From Methylophaga sp. (lineage in GTDB: Bacteria; Pseudomonadota; Gammaproteobacteria; Nitrosococcales; Methylophagaceae), in assembly GCA_002696735.1 (NCBI GenBank), contig NZSL01000010.1, positions 175,652-239,651 of the forward strand: a stretch of DNA of 64,000 nt, written 5' to 3'. The notes under the pieces are model-generated. The model worked only from the letters and a program-made list of their open reading frames with translations, did no database searches and was not told the DNA's origin. Within the stretch, counting starts at the first letter, position 1, and the number at the start of each line of letters is the position of its first letter. The position numbers were made by a program, and so were the translations under genes. Shown here in pieces: positions 33,847-42,322 of this stretch.

Positions 33847-34800
33847 ATGGCAAGCATGATCGATGGTATTGACCAACGCACTCAACTAGCCGGTCAGAAC
33901 CGGTTAGAGCTCTTATTGTTCAAGCTGGGAGGCACCCAGCGTTACGGTATAAATGTATTTAAGGTCCGCGAAGCTATTGCTTGTCCTCCGTTAACGCAAA
34001 TGCCACATTCACACCCAGTCGTTCGGGGTGCCGCGCGCATCCGTGATAAAACCATCAGTATCTTTGATTTATCTCAGGGTATAGGCAAAAGGCCCGTCGT
34101 GAATCCTCATGAGCATTTTGTCATTATCACTGAATATAATCGCAACGTGCAGGGCTTTCTTGTCAGTGAGGTGGATCGCATCGTCAACGTCAGTTGGAAA
34201 GATATCTTGCCTCCTCCCAGTGCTTCAGGTTCATCGCATTACATGACTGCAGTCACCAAAATTGACAATGAACTGATCCAGATAATTGACGTGGAAAAAG
34301 TCATGTCAGAAGTATTGGGCATTGATGACACGGTTTCAGCTGATTTGGTGACTCGTTTTGCAGAAGCCAATGCTGACCATAAACATCACATTCTTGTGGC
34401 AGATGACTCCAGTGTTGCCCGCAATCAGATACGTCGTACCATGGAGCAGATTGGAGTCAGTTGTACCATCGTAAATGATGGCAAACAGGCATTGGATCAA
34501 TTAAAAGCATGGGCGGCCGAGGGCATTGATGTCAGCAAGCATATCGCTATGTTGATTTCCGATATTGAAATGCCAGAAATGGATGGTTACACCCTTACAA
34601 CGGCTATCCGCCAAGACCCAAATCTGAAAGATATTCGTATTTTGCTGCATACCTCAATGAGTGGCACCTTTAACAATGCATTAGTTGAAAAGGTTGGCGC
34701 CGATAAATTTATTGCCAAATTCGCCCCCGATGATCTCGCAATCACCGTTCAAGCGTTACTGGAAGAATGGCGGGATAAGGATAAGGCCGCAGCAGAGTAA
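33847..34800 (+). CDS. cheV: CheV-type chemotaxis adaptor (CheW plus receiver)
   Basis: A 317-residue protein with a CheW domain at about 20-165 (LLLFKLGGTQRYGINVFKVRE, VRGAARIRDKTISIFDLS). A receiver domain follows at about 180-310, with the acidic pair in VADDSS, Asp in LISDIEMPEMDG and Lys in DKFIAKF. CheV couples receptors to CheA and may buffer phosphate. Next to divergent flgA, flgM and flgN this is the classic gammaproteobacterial arrangement, but cheR and the flgB-C genes that often follow are absent. A terminator comes right after the stop. Confidence 0.93.
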   Translation: MASMIDGIDQRTQLAGQNRLELLLFKLGGTQRYGINVFKVREAIACPPLTQMPHSHPVVRGAARIRDKTISIFDLSQGIGKRPVVNPHEHFVIITEYNRNVQGFLVSEVDRIVNVSWKDILPPPSASGSSHYMTAVTKIDNELIQIIDVEKVMSEVLGIDDTVSADLVTRFAEANADHKHHILVADDSSVARNQIRRTMEQIGVSCTIVNDGKQALDQLKAWAAEGIDVSKHIAMLISDIEMPEMDGYTLTTAIRQDPNLKDIRILLHTSMSGTFNNALVEKVGADKFIAKFAPDDLAITVQALLEEWRDKDKAAAE

Positions 34801-34812
34801 GGTTATACACAT

Positions 34813-34846
34813 ATAAAAAAGCCCCGTTTAAGGGGCTTTTTTATGA
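34813..34846. terminator. Bidirectional terminator between cheV and the DUF4340 gene
   Basis: AAAAAAGCCCC and GGGGCTTTTTT form a stem around GTTTAA, with U-tracts on both strands. It ends cheV transcription and that of the minus-strand ABC operon. Confidence 0.9.
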
Positions 34847-34862
34847 CTTCCAAAATAGCGGC

Positions 34863-35975
34863 TTACGGACCAAAACCACCGGCAGGCATTGGAATAACCT
34901 GATCCTTTTCGGTCACCATATCGGCCTTGGCACGCATCAGGTTGTTGCCAACAAACCCACCCAAGCGATAAACCCAGGGTTCAACTTTGTCATTAATTTC
35001 TGCAACTTCCTGCTGTACTTGCTCAGGCGTTTTTAACACATCAAGGCTGGCTATGGCTTCCGGTACTTCAGGCACAGCATCCGGGGCATATTCAGCTTTG
35101 AACGTGGAAAAGTAAAAACCATCATTAAACGATGTCTGAGCAATCACCTTTAAGCCATCATAAGTAAGAAATTCTGCTCTAACAATCTCAGCATCACCAC
35201 GGGAAAAGTCTTCAACTGGCTGTACATCTTCCAAACGCATTTGGAATAATGACCCGGCAATATCATAGCCAAGCTGTTCATAACGAAATACGGTATCTTC
35301 ACGATCTTCCGGCGTGCCAAATTTATCTTTCTGACCTAAGTTCACTAAGGTTGCAGTATCGCCATTTGGCTGAATGATATCTACTCTGGCAACCCGTTCA
35401 CGTGCAATGTCCATAATCAGCGCATCAATCCAGTTGAGCATCATCGGACTGAACTGAAAGTACCCCTCAACCAGATAACTGCGCTCCTCATTAACTCGGC
35501 GCAGATAGAACTGTTGTGGACCAGAGGTGTTCGCACTTAAATCGCGTGCTTCCCCTAGAACCAGACCGGCCACTTCCTGCTGGTCTTTGAATAATTTAAT
35601 GACAAATGAACTGCCACCATCTTCTGCACCTTCCACGCCCAATACTGGATACAGCTCAGGATCATCCGTTTTCAGCTCAAGAATTCGGGCATCGGCCAAA
35701 TCAACCAGCATCCTTCTAACCAAATCTTCATCGGCTGGATAGTTATGATAATCCGCAATGAACCATTGCTTATCATCACGGCTCAGGCTGAATTCATCCT
35801 GCTCACTTTTAAATGTGATTTTATCCACATCACTTAGCTGTTCAAATAATTCAGGAAACAGTAATGAAAAGTCATCACTGGTATCTTCGGCTTTATATAT
35901 GGTGATTAACATCCACACCACCATCACCGCAGTGAGGATGGCGAGGATTGAAAGACTATTAAGTTTTTTCAGCAT
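34863..35975 (-). CDS. DUF4340-domain protein of a Gld-type ABC system
   Basis: A 370-residue protein with one N-terminal transmembrane helix (ILAILTAVMVVWMLITIYKA) and a large periplasmic part. The DUF4340 signature includes ITFKSEQDEFSLSRDDKQWFIA, TDDPELYPVLGVEGAEDGGS and FYLRRVNEERSYLVEGYFQF. It is the last gene of an operon with a GldG-like protein, a permease and an ATPase, a set found in many proteobacteria. It probably forms the periplasmic part of that transporter complex, whose cargo is not known. The upstream gap is 54 bases. Confidence 0.8.
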   Translation of the reverse strand: MLKKLNSLSILAILTAVMVVWMLITIYKAEDTSDDFSLLFPELFEQLSDVDKITFKSEQDEFSLSRDDKQWFIADYHNYPADEDLVRRMLVDLADARILELKTDDPELYPVLGVEGAEDGGSSFVIKLFKDQQEVAGLVLGEARDLSANTSGPQQFYLRRVNEERSYLVEGYFQFSPMMLNWIDALIMDIARERVARVDIIQPNGDTATLVNLGQKDKFGTPEDREDTVFRYEQLGYDIAGSLFQMRLEDVQPVEDFSRGDAEIVRAEFLTYDGLKVIAQTSFNDGFYFSTFKAEYAPDAVPEVPEAIASLDVLKTPEQVQQEVAEINDKVEPWVYRLGGFVGNNLMRAKADMVTEKDQVIPMPAGGFGP

Positions 35976-36029
35976 CTGTAGAACCTGTCTGTTCAGTTTG
36001 ATACAAGCGTCATTTAACGCATGCAGAAT

Positions 36030-37943
36030 TTACGATTGGAAACGGCCTCGAGTACGCTTACGCACTCTTAACCAGCCGGTAATCAGTGCCAGTATGGCCA
36101 CCACAATCGGAATCAATCCGATATTGATGAACTTGACCAACGTTTCCAACTGATCGATATCTTTACGCAGGTTACCTTTTACCGCCCGCAATTCTAATTC
36201 GGTACGATCGGCAATCGCCCTGAATTCAGCAATTTCTTTCTGTTGCTCTGGCGTCATGATTTCGGCACCAGAACCATTCCGCTCCACCTGCATGCGAGCG
36301 ATACGCTGACGGGTTTGCTGTAATTTGTTTTCCAGTTCGCGTTCTTTCGCCCGGTAGAGTCTCTCAGCTTCACGTTGTAAAGCTTCGACACGGACAAATG
36401 GACGAGTGAAACCAGTACGGGAACGTACACTGATCAGTCCCTCAGCGCCGGTTAACTCTTCGATAGCGTTATGTACAAAGTCGATGTTATTGGAGGTATT
36501 AAAGGCTAAATCCTCACCATAGAAATCCTGCATAATGACCCAGAAACGATCATCCAGCATATCCACATCAGCAATTGCAATCACATCAATACCATTTTGG
36601 GATTCATTCACATGATCAGGCATTTTCACCATCTTGCCACCATCGGCTTTGACACCATCAGGAAACGCCGAACGCGACTTGCCTTGAATACGAACTGCTA
36701 ACGGATAGCTGATTGTTCCTTGCTGGTACTTAGTTAATAAAGCCACTGGATCATTACGGAACTGCACCACCCTTTTATCCACCAGCATAGCCTCATCACT
36801 GGAACTCAATAGAGGGGTTACTTCAGTAGTCTTGTCATCCAGAATTTTAAAATGACCTGCAGTTGCCACATTGAGCTTACGTAACTTTGAAGTTATACGC
36901 TGCTCAGAATTCATGTTTTCCTGGGTCAAAGCATTCCACAAGACATATTCAATCGGCTGATTATTACTTTGTGCCCCAAAATCCACTTCTCGAGCTGTTT
37001 TTCTATCCGCAACCACATCAGAAGCATCACGTTCAACGCCCCAAGTAGTCAGCAACTCAGGCATATTTGAGCTACGGTTTGCGACCATTGCTGCCATCGG
37101 GTTATCAGGATCTTTCTCCGGTACATCAACTTCAGCATATGGATCCACAAAGGTAATTAATTTTCCACCCTGCAACACATATTGGTCTATGGCATATAAG
37201 GTTTGTTCAGGTAATTCCTTGGGATGCACAACCATTAGCAAATCAACTGATGATGGAATACGACGAATGTCCTCCGGTAAGACCGAAACATTAAACATCT
37301 CACGCAATTTACCCATTACCGCCCAGGGTTTAGCACCACCTTCGGTATCCAGCTGTCCTTTAAGGGGATCGTAATCTTCCCCATCAATTGGCAATGAACT
37401 CATTACTGCCACATTTTTACGCTCTACGTCAGATAGTTGATAAACCATTCTGGTCAGATCGTATTCCAAAACATCTTCCATTTCCGGTTGAAAGAAACGG
37501 ATACGTTCCAGACCATCCAGAATATTGGTACCGGCTACACCAAAAAATAGTGGATCCGGCTCACCTTCGATGGGAATCGATTGCAGACCATATTGCTTTG
37601 CTCGCTGCTCATGATCGGTGAAAGGTTTTGGATTAATAATTTTGACCTGAATCATGCCGTCTGAGGCGCGTTGATATTCCATCAACAGCTCCTGAACGCG
37701 TTGAGCATAGGCTTTCAATGATGGCAAAGCCTGAGCTACCTGCTCGGAATAGTAGAACCTTAACGTTATAGGCTGCTGTAACGAAGACAGAATGTTCAGC
37801 GTACCTTCCGATAAGGTATACAGTTTGTCTTCAGTCAAATCGACCCGAGCAGATTTAAAATTGCCATTTACCACAATAATAAAGGCAATAAAAAGAATAA
37901 CGGCCAGAATCAAACCGGTTTTGGATAATAATTGTTTATTCAT
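36030..37943 (-). CDS. GldG-like ABC-associated membrane protein
   Basis: A 637-residue protein with a first transmembrane helix at about 10-27 (GLILAVILFIAFIIVVNGNF) and a last one near 607-628 (FINIGLIPIVVAILALITGW). Between them lies the large ABC_transp_aux/GldG domain (LRFYYSEQVAQALPSLKAYAQRV, GGKLITFVDPYAE). A coiled coil lies at about 540-600 (REAERLYRAKERELENKLQQ). Such proteins join ABC-2 permeases in GldFG-like systems; in Bacteroidetes these serve gliding and secretion. In proteobacteria the role is unknown. The gene lies 15 bases after the permease gene in the same operon. Confidence 0.82.
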   Translation of the reverse strand: MNKQLLSKTGLILAVILFIAFIIVVNGNFKSARVDLTEDKLYTLSEGTLNILSSLQQPITLRFYYSEQVAQALPSLKAYAQRVQELLMEYQRASDGMIQVKIINPKPFTDHEQRAKQYGLQSIPIEGEPDPLFFGVAGTNILDGLERIRFFQPEMEDVLEYDLTRMVYQLSDVERKNVAVMSSLPIDGEDYDPLKGQLDTEGGAKPWAVMGKLREMFNVSVLPEDIRRIPSSVDLLMVVHPKELPEQTLYAIDQYVLQGGKLITFVDPYAEVDVPEKDPDNPMAAMVANRSSNMPELLTTWGVERDASDVVADRKTAREVDFGAQSNNQPIEYVLWNALTQENMNSEQRITSKLRKLNVATAGHFKILDDKTTEVTPLLSSSDEAMLVDKRVVQFRNDPVALLTKYQQGTISYPLAVRIQGKSRSAFPDGVKADGGKMVKMPDHVNESQNGIDVIAIADVDMLDDRFWVIMQDFYGEDLAFNTSNNIDFVHNAIEELTGAEGLISVRSRTGFTRPFVRVEALQREAERLYRAKERELENKLQQTRQRIARMQVERNGSGAEIMTPEQQKEIAEFRAIADRTELELRAVKGNLRKDIDQLETLVKFINIGLIPIVVAILALITGWLRVRKRTRGRFQS

Positions 37944-37958
37944 TGCTGACTGGTGCTC

Positions 37959-38702
37959 CTAATCGGCTTTACGTGCATTCACTATCAGGGCGTTGGCAAA
38001 CAACCAGATAGTGATAAGCGCTGCGAAATACAATATGTCACGTAAATCAATTACCCCTTTGGAAATCGCATCAAAGTGGGTCAGAAAACTGAATGAACTG
38101 ATCGCATCAACCAGAGGTTGTGGAGCCCAGCTACTAAAGAAATCCAACACAATGCCATAGCCCGCCAGCACAAATATCAGGCTGACAATCAAGCTAAGCA
38201 CAAACGCAATAACCTGATTTTTAGTGGAGGCTGAAACACAGGAACCAATGGCCAGAAAACCACCCGCCATCAGGAAGCTGCCGATAAAACCGGTAAAAAT
38301 CACGCCGTTATCTGGATTACCCAGATAATTCACCGTGATCCAAAGCGGGAAATTGAGAATTAATGCCAGACCGGTAAACGCCCACGCAGCAAAGAATTTG
38401 CCCAGAACAGCCTCAAATACCGACACCGGCAAGGTCATTAACAGCTCAATCGATCCACTTTTACGTTCTTCGGCCCATAAACGCATCGAAATTGCCGGGA
38501 TCAACAAAATGTATAACCAGGGATGTAAGGAGAAGAAGGGATATAAATCGGCTTCGCCACGAGCAAAGAAATTGCCCACATAAAACGTCGAAAAACCTGC
38601 CAGCAACAAAAATATTATAATGAAAACATAGGCAACCGGGGTGGCGAAGTAACCACCGAATTCACGTTTCATGATGAACCAGATATTCAGCACATTCATC
38701 AT
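37959..38702 (-). CDS. ABC-2 type permease (GldF-like)
   Basis: A 247-residue inner-membrane permease with six predicted helices (VFIIIFLLLAGFSTFYVGNF, WLYILLIPAISMRLWAEE, LALILNFPLWITV, SFLMAGGFLAIGSCV, VIAFVLSLIVSLIFVLAGYG, ILYFAALITIWLFANALIV). The coupling-region motif RLWAEERKSGSIELLMTLPV is typical of GldF/ABC-2 proteins. It overlaps the ATPase gene by four bases and precedes the gldG-like gene by 15, so the three form one transporter. The substrate is unknown. Confidence 0.85.
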   Translation of the reverse strand: MMNVLNIWFIMKREFGGYFATPVAYVFIIIFLLLAGFSTFYVGNFFARGEADLYPFFSLHPWLYILLIPAISMRLWAEERKSGSIELLMTLPVSVFEAVLGKFFAAWAFTGLALILNFPLWITVNYLGNPDNGVIFTGFIGSFLMAGGFLAIGSCVSASTKNQVIAFVLSLIVSLIFVLAGYGIVLDFFSSWAPQPLVDAISSFSFLTHFDAISKGVIDLRDILYFAALITIWLFANALIVNARKAD

Positions 38703-39649
38703 TTAACTCCTGCAGTTCTAGGCAAAGTAATACTGCGGAAAACCTCATCAAGGCGACCGCTCTCAGCATAAAGCGAAGCAATTTCCCAACCCTGTTCACG
38801 AATTTTTTCTGACAGGGCGATAGTGATATGAGCGCTGTCTTTTGGGAACACCCGGATACCGTTACCCGCCATCAATAATTCAGTTTCCGCAACAAAATCC
38901 AATTCGGCGACATACTGCAACAGTTTGGTGTTATCAATTTCGTTGACCGACAGTACGACCGCATTGTGGTAGCGTGATTTTTGCTCCAATTCGGCAGGCG
39001 TTCCATCAAACACAACTTTACCGCTGGCGATCACCACATTACGTGTACACAAAGCATTTACTTCTTCCAGAATATGCGTTGAGATAATAATGGCTTTATC
39101 TTCTGCCATTTCATTGATCAGCGTCCGTACTTCATGCTTTTGATTCGGATCTAAACCGTCAGTCGGTTCATCCATAATCAATACGGGTGGGTTATGCAGA
39201 ATCGCCTGTGCCAGCCCAACCCGACGTTTGTAACCTTTAGACAAGGTTTCAATCGGTTGATACATCACATTCAGGACTCGAGCACGTTCTGCAGCGGAAG
39301 CTACTGCACGTTTTTTAGCCGCTCCGGACAATCCACGAATATCAGCAATAAACTTGAGGAAGCTGTCCGGCGTCATATCAGCATAAGCTGGCGCACCTTC
39401 AGGTAAATATCCCAGATTCGCTTTTACCGAAATCGGATCCGTTAAAACATCATAACCACAGACTCTGACTGTACCGCGAGTGGGCGCCAGAAAGCCGGTT
39501 ATCATCTTCATTGTGGTGGATTTACCTGCGCCGTTCGGGCCCAGAAATCCAAGAACTTCGCCTTTACTGACCGAGAATGTCACACCATCCACAGCCCGTA
39601 TCTCGCCAAAATGCTTGGCCAGATCTTCTATCTCAACTCTGAGTGTCAT
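38699..39649 (-). CDS. ABC transporter ATPase (GldA-like)
   Basis: A protein of about 316 residues starting MTLRVEIEDLAKHFGEIRAV. The longer frame to 39724 adds 25 acidic residues that are not typical of the family. Walker A is [16 protein letters not shown], the signature is LSKGYKRRVGLAQAI, Walker B is VLIMDEPTDGLDP, and the switch His is in STHILEEV. A C-terminal extension (about 220-316) fits the GldA/NatA type. It powers the permease encoded by the overlapping next gene. It is the first gene of the operon, with the promoter in the gap at 39650-39912 shared with a divergent gene. Confidence 0.88.
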   Translation of the reverse strand: MTLRVEIEDLAKHFGEIRAVDGVTFSVSKGEVLGFLGPNGAGKSTTMKMITGFLAPTRGTVRVCGYDVLTDPISVKANLGYLPEGAPAYADMTPDSFLKFIADIRGLSGAAKKRAVASAAERARVLNVMYQPIETLSKGYKRRVGLAQAILHNPPVLIMDEPTDGLDPNQKHEVRTLINEMAEDKAIIISTHILEEVNALCTRNVVIASGKVVFDGTPAELEQKSRYHNAVVLSVNEIDNTKLLQYVAELDFVAETELLMAGNGIRVFPKDSAHITIALSEKIREQGWEIASLYAESGRLDEVFRSITLPRTAGVK

Positions 39650-39790
39650 ACTTAAAGCGTCCCCCGCTTCATCAAAAGCATCTTCAAACCGGCCATTATT
39701 CAGCTCAATCAGGCCATACGTCAAGCTTAATACCGTAAACTTTTCAGGAAATTATCCCGCACAATAACGGGAAAGCTCTCCCGGCAGGAC

Positions 39791-39848
39791 TTAGGGTCTG
39801 TTTATCTTTCAAAAATAGTGACAGCTTTGAAAAATAAACAGACCCTAA
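39791..39848. repeat. Short perfect-ended palindrome of the dispersed repeat family
   Basis: TTAGGGTCTGTTTATC and its partner ATAAACAGACCCTAA enclose about 22 bases, with pairing that continues into TTTCAAA/TTTGAAA. The arms match the ends of the longer repeats at 26617 and 29914, so this looks like the smallest full member. It sits in the divergent gap between the ABC operon and the DUF2333 gene and could form a long hairpin in RNA or DNA. Confidence 0.6.
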
Positions 39849-39912
39849 ACATTTTTTTGCTGTCAAAAATACGCTATGGTGAAATCTGACAATTAATCTT
39901 TCTGGATGTTTT

Positions 39913-40977
39913 ATGCCCGCAAACTCTTTTTTTCAGCGCAGTCGTCAGTTATGGTGGAATTTTATTGATTCCTTCCGCGATCCTGACAGCCGTCGGCAGA
40001 TATCCAAAGCGCTAATGATAGCGATCGCCGTCATTCTGGTTTTTTTTATCGTCATCATGTTGTGGTGGAGTAATCCACCCAGTGCCTTTGATCCTGAGGT
40101 AAACGCTCGCGAAATCGCCAGCGAAAAACAACACGATATGGTCACTGGTTACACATCTACCGCCACCTTGATCACTATTGCCAATACCTTGCTTGATAAG
40201 CCGGGTGGTTATTTGACCAACGACGTGATGCCCCCATCCGTGTGGATGGATAATATGCCCAATTGGGAGTTCGGTGTGCTGGTGCAGATTCGTGACTACT
40301 CACGATCGCTACGTAACGATATTAGTCGCTCACAATCGCAATCTGCAGAAGATAAAGACCTGATCATTGCCGAACCGCAATTTAATTTCAATTCGGATTC
40401 ATGGCTGTTTCCTCCCACAGAAAGTGAGTATCGAGACGGTATCAAGGCATTGGAAAGCTATCTGGCCCGTCTGGCGGATCCGCAGCGGGACGAAGCACAG
40501 TTTTATGCACGTGCCGATAATCTGGCCGCGTGGCTGGGTATGGCTGAAAAACGCCTGGGTAGTCTCTCACAACGGCTCAGCGCCAGTGTAGGACAAGTTC
40601 AGATTAATACCGCATTGGCAGGTGATCCTGAGGCCCATCAATCAACCTTGACTTCACCTGAACGAGTCACCAAAACACCATGGTTGGAAATAGATGATGT
40701 ATTTTATGAAGCCCGCGGTTCAATCTGGGCAATGATTCATCTGCTTAAAGCGGCAGAACATGATTTTGCCGATGTTTTGCAAAAGAAAAACGCGCTAATC
40801 AGTCTGCGCCAAATCATTCGTGAACTCGAAGCCACTCAGGCTACTGTCTGGAGCCCGATCATTCTTAATGGTAGTGGTTTTGGCCTGTTTGCCAATCATT
40901 CATTGGTTATGGCGTCGTATGTTTCCAGAGCCAATGCCGCAATGATTGATCTACGGCGCTTACTTGAACAAGGTTAA
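39913..40977 (+). CDS. DUF2333-family membrane-anchored protein
   Basis: A 354-residue protein with one N-terminal transmembrane helix (ALMIAIAVILVFFIVIMLWW at about 32-52). A periplasmic, mostly helical domain follows, matching the DUF2333 family of gammaproteobacteria (NTLLDKPGGYLTNDVMPPSV, WEFGVLVQIRDYSRSLRND, TPWLEIDDVFYEARGSIWAM). No catalytic motif is known. It stands alone, diverging from the ABC operon. An inverted G7/C7 repeat lies shortly after its stop. Confidence 0.8.
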   Translation: MPANSFFQRSRQLWWNFIDSFRDPDSRRQISKALMIAIAVILVFFIVIMLWWSNPPSAFDPEVNAREIASEKQHDMVTGYTSTATLITIANTLLDKPGGYLTNDVMPPSVWMDNMPNWEFGVLVQIRDYSRSLRNDISRSQSQSAEDKDLIIAEPQFNFNSDSWLFPPTESEYRDGIKALESYLARLADPQRDEAQFYARADNLAAWLGMAEKRLGSLSQRLSASVGQVQINTALAGDPEAHQSTLTSPERVTKTPWLEIDDVFYEARGSIWAMIHLLKAAEHDFADVLQKKNALISLRQIIRELEATQATVWSPIILNGSGFGLFANHSLVMASYVSRANAAMIDLRRLLEQG

Positions 40978-41430
40978 CCAGTAACTGTGGGGGGGCTCTT
41001 GCAAACAGGTTCCCCCCCATGGCACGGTATTCTGAAAACTCAATAGAGGTGTGTTTGCAGACAGAGGTAAAAAAAGCGCTTTGACAGGCAAAAGCCGCTT
41101 TACTCAATGCCTTTATTCACTATAGTCTTATTTAACTGCAGTTCTGCCATGGGCCTGCCCTTACCCCGGATAGAATTCATTAAACGATGATGATCGCTCT
41201 GCCAAAAGGGTTAATGTGGCCAGACGTAATGATTCAAAATCAGGAAGCTGGCAAAGAGGCTCATCAAAATCGACAACCTGACAATATGTCCACAATCCAT
41301 AGACTAATAAATAAAAAAACTTCTCACCCACACAGCCTTTAGCCACTCCTTGATACCATTTGGAAAAACACGTTTACTCCCATCGATATATATGATGGAA
41401 TATATTGATTTTTTTCTGTCGAGATATTTC
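40978..41430. other. 453-base gap with a G7/C7 hairpin
   Basis: TGGGGGGG (40987-40994) and CCCCCCCA (41013-41020) can pair across an 18-base loop just after the DUF2333 stop, with no clear U-tract. A weak small frame lies at 41161-41346 on the minus strand (listed separately). The rest must hold the promoter of the TupA-like gene. No other gene is supported. Confidence 0.5.
41161..41346 (-). CDS. Possible 61-residue small protein
   Basis: A frame beginning at GTG, with AAGGAG abutting the start rather than at normal distance. The product is MAKGCVGEKFFYLLVYGLWT and onward, ending SSSFNEFYPG. It contains three cysteines, a short hydrophobic stretch and a helix-like LRLATLTLLAER. No family is recognised. 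The composition looks more protein-like than other frames in this gap, but start and expression are doubtful. Confidence 0.25.
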   Translation of the reverse strand: MAKGCVGEKFFYLLVYGLWTYCQVVDFDEPLCQLPDFESLRLATLTLLAERSSSFNEFYPG

Positions 41431-42240
41431 ATGATGAAACGGTTATTTATTCTGTTATTTCTCAGCTTACTGCTGAGCACTACGGTTCATGCCGAACAAT
41501 TGCTCAAACTCTCTACAACAACGAGCACCGATAACACTGGCTTGTTAGCTTTATTAAATAAAGCTTTTACCGAATCTACTGATATTAATGTTGCGGTAAT
41601 TGCGGTAGGCACCGGCCAGGCATTGAAGCTTGGTGCTAATGGCGATGTCGATGTGGCATTAGTGCACGCCCCAAAAGCTGAGCTTGAATATGTCGAGGAG
41701 GGTTATTTCATTGATCGTCGCTACGTCATGTATAACGACTTTGTATTAGTTGGTCCAGTGAATGATCCTGCGGGGATTACTTCCGCTAAAACCATCACTG
41801 AAGCCATGCAAAAAATTGCTCAATCAGGTAGTCGCTTTGTTTCCAGAGGAGATGATTCGGGTACCCATAAAAAAGAACTCCAACTCTGGAAAACTGCCGA
41901 TATCAATCCCTCTGGCGACTGGTATGTGCAAGCCGGTCAAGGTATGGGGGCGGTACTGAAAATCGCCGATGAAATGTCGGGTTATGCCTTAACAGATCGG
42001 GGTACACAGATAGCCTATCAGGAAAAAATGCAGTTAAAACTGCTGTTTGAAGGCGATGCAAAGTTATCCAATCCATACCACATTATGGCGGTTAATCCCG
42101 AAAAACACCCTAATGTTCAAACAGACATGGCAAAGCAGTACATTGATTTTGTGACCGGTGAATCTGGTAAGCAGATTATCGATAGCTTCATGATGAATAA
42201 TCAGCAATTGTTTTTCACCGCACTACCCGAAACCGAATAA
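41431..42240 (+). CDS. TupA-like periplasmic oxyanion (tungstate) binding protein
   Basis: A protein of about 269 residues starting MMKRLFILLFLSLLLSTTVHA, a clear signal peptide. The ATG pair at 41431 is preferred to the longer frame from 41350, whose extra 27 residues spoil the signal. The mature start LLKLSTTTSTDNTGLLALLN, with VIAVGTGQALKLGANGDVDV and SRGDDSGTHKKE, matches the TupA/PstS-like II family that binds tungstate or molybdate. Permease and ATPase genes (tupB, tupC) are absent next to it. Moco genes (moaCDE) lie 4 kb downstream, and tungsten or molybdenum enzymes such as formate dehydrogenases are common in methylotrophs. Phosphate or another oxyanion cannot be excluded. Confidence 0.8.
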   Translation: MMKRLFILLFLSLLLSTTVHAEQLLKLSTTTSTDNTGLLALLNKAFTESTDINVAVIAVGTGQALKLGANGDVDVALVHAPKAELEYVEEGYFIDRRYVMYNDFVLVGPVNDPAGITSAKTITEAMQKIAQSGSRFVSRGDDSGTHKKELQLWKTADINPSGDWYVQAGQGMGAVLKIADEMSGYALTDRGTQIAYQEKMQLKLLFEGDAKLSNPYHIMAVNPEKHPNVQTDMAKQYIDFVTGESGKQIIDSFMMNNQQLFFTALPETE

Positions 42241-42255
42241 TCCTTACCAGATAAA

Positions 42256-42298
42256 CAAAAAAGCCGCTGTTAGCTCAAGTTAACAGCGGCTTTTCTAT
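42256..42298. terminator. Bidirectional terminator between the TupA-like and porin genes
   Basis: AAAAAAGCCGCTGTTA and TAACAGCGGCTTTT form a stem around GCTCAAGT with U-tracts on both sides. It separates the convergent TupA-like (plus) and porin (minus) genes. Confidence 0.88.
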
Positions 42299-42322
42299 AC
42301 AGTTTTTAACTGAATATCTGAA

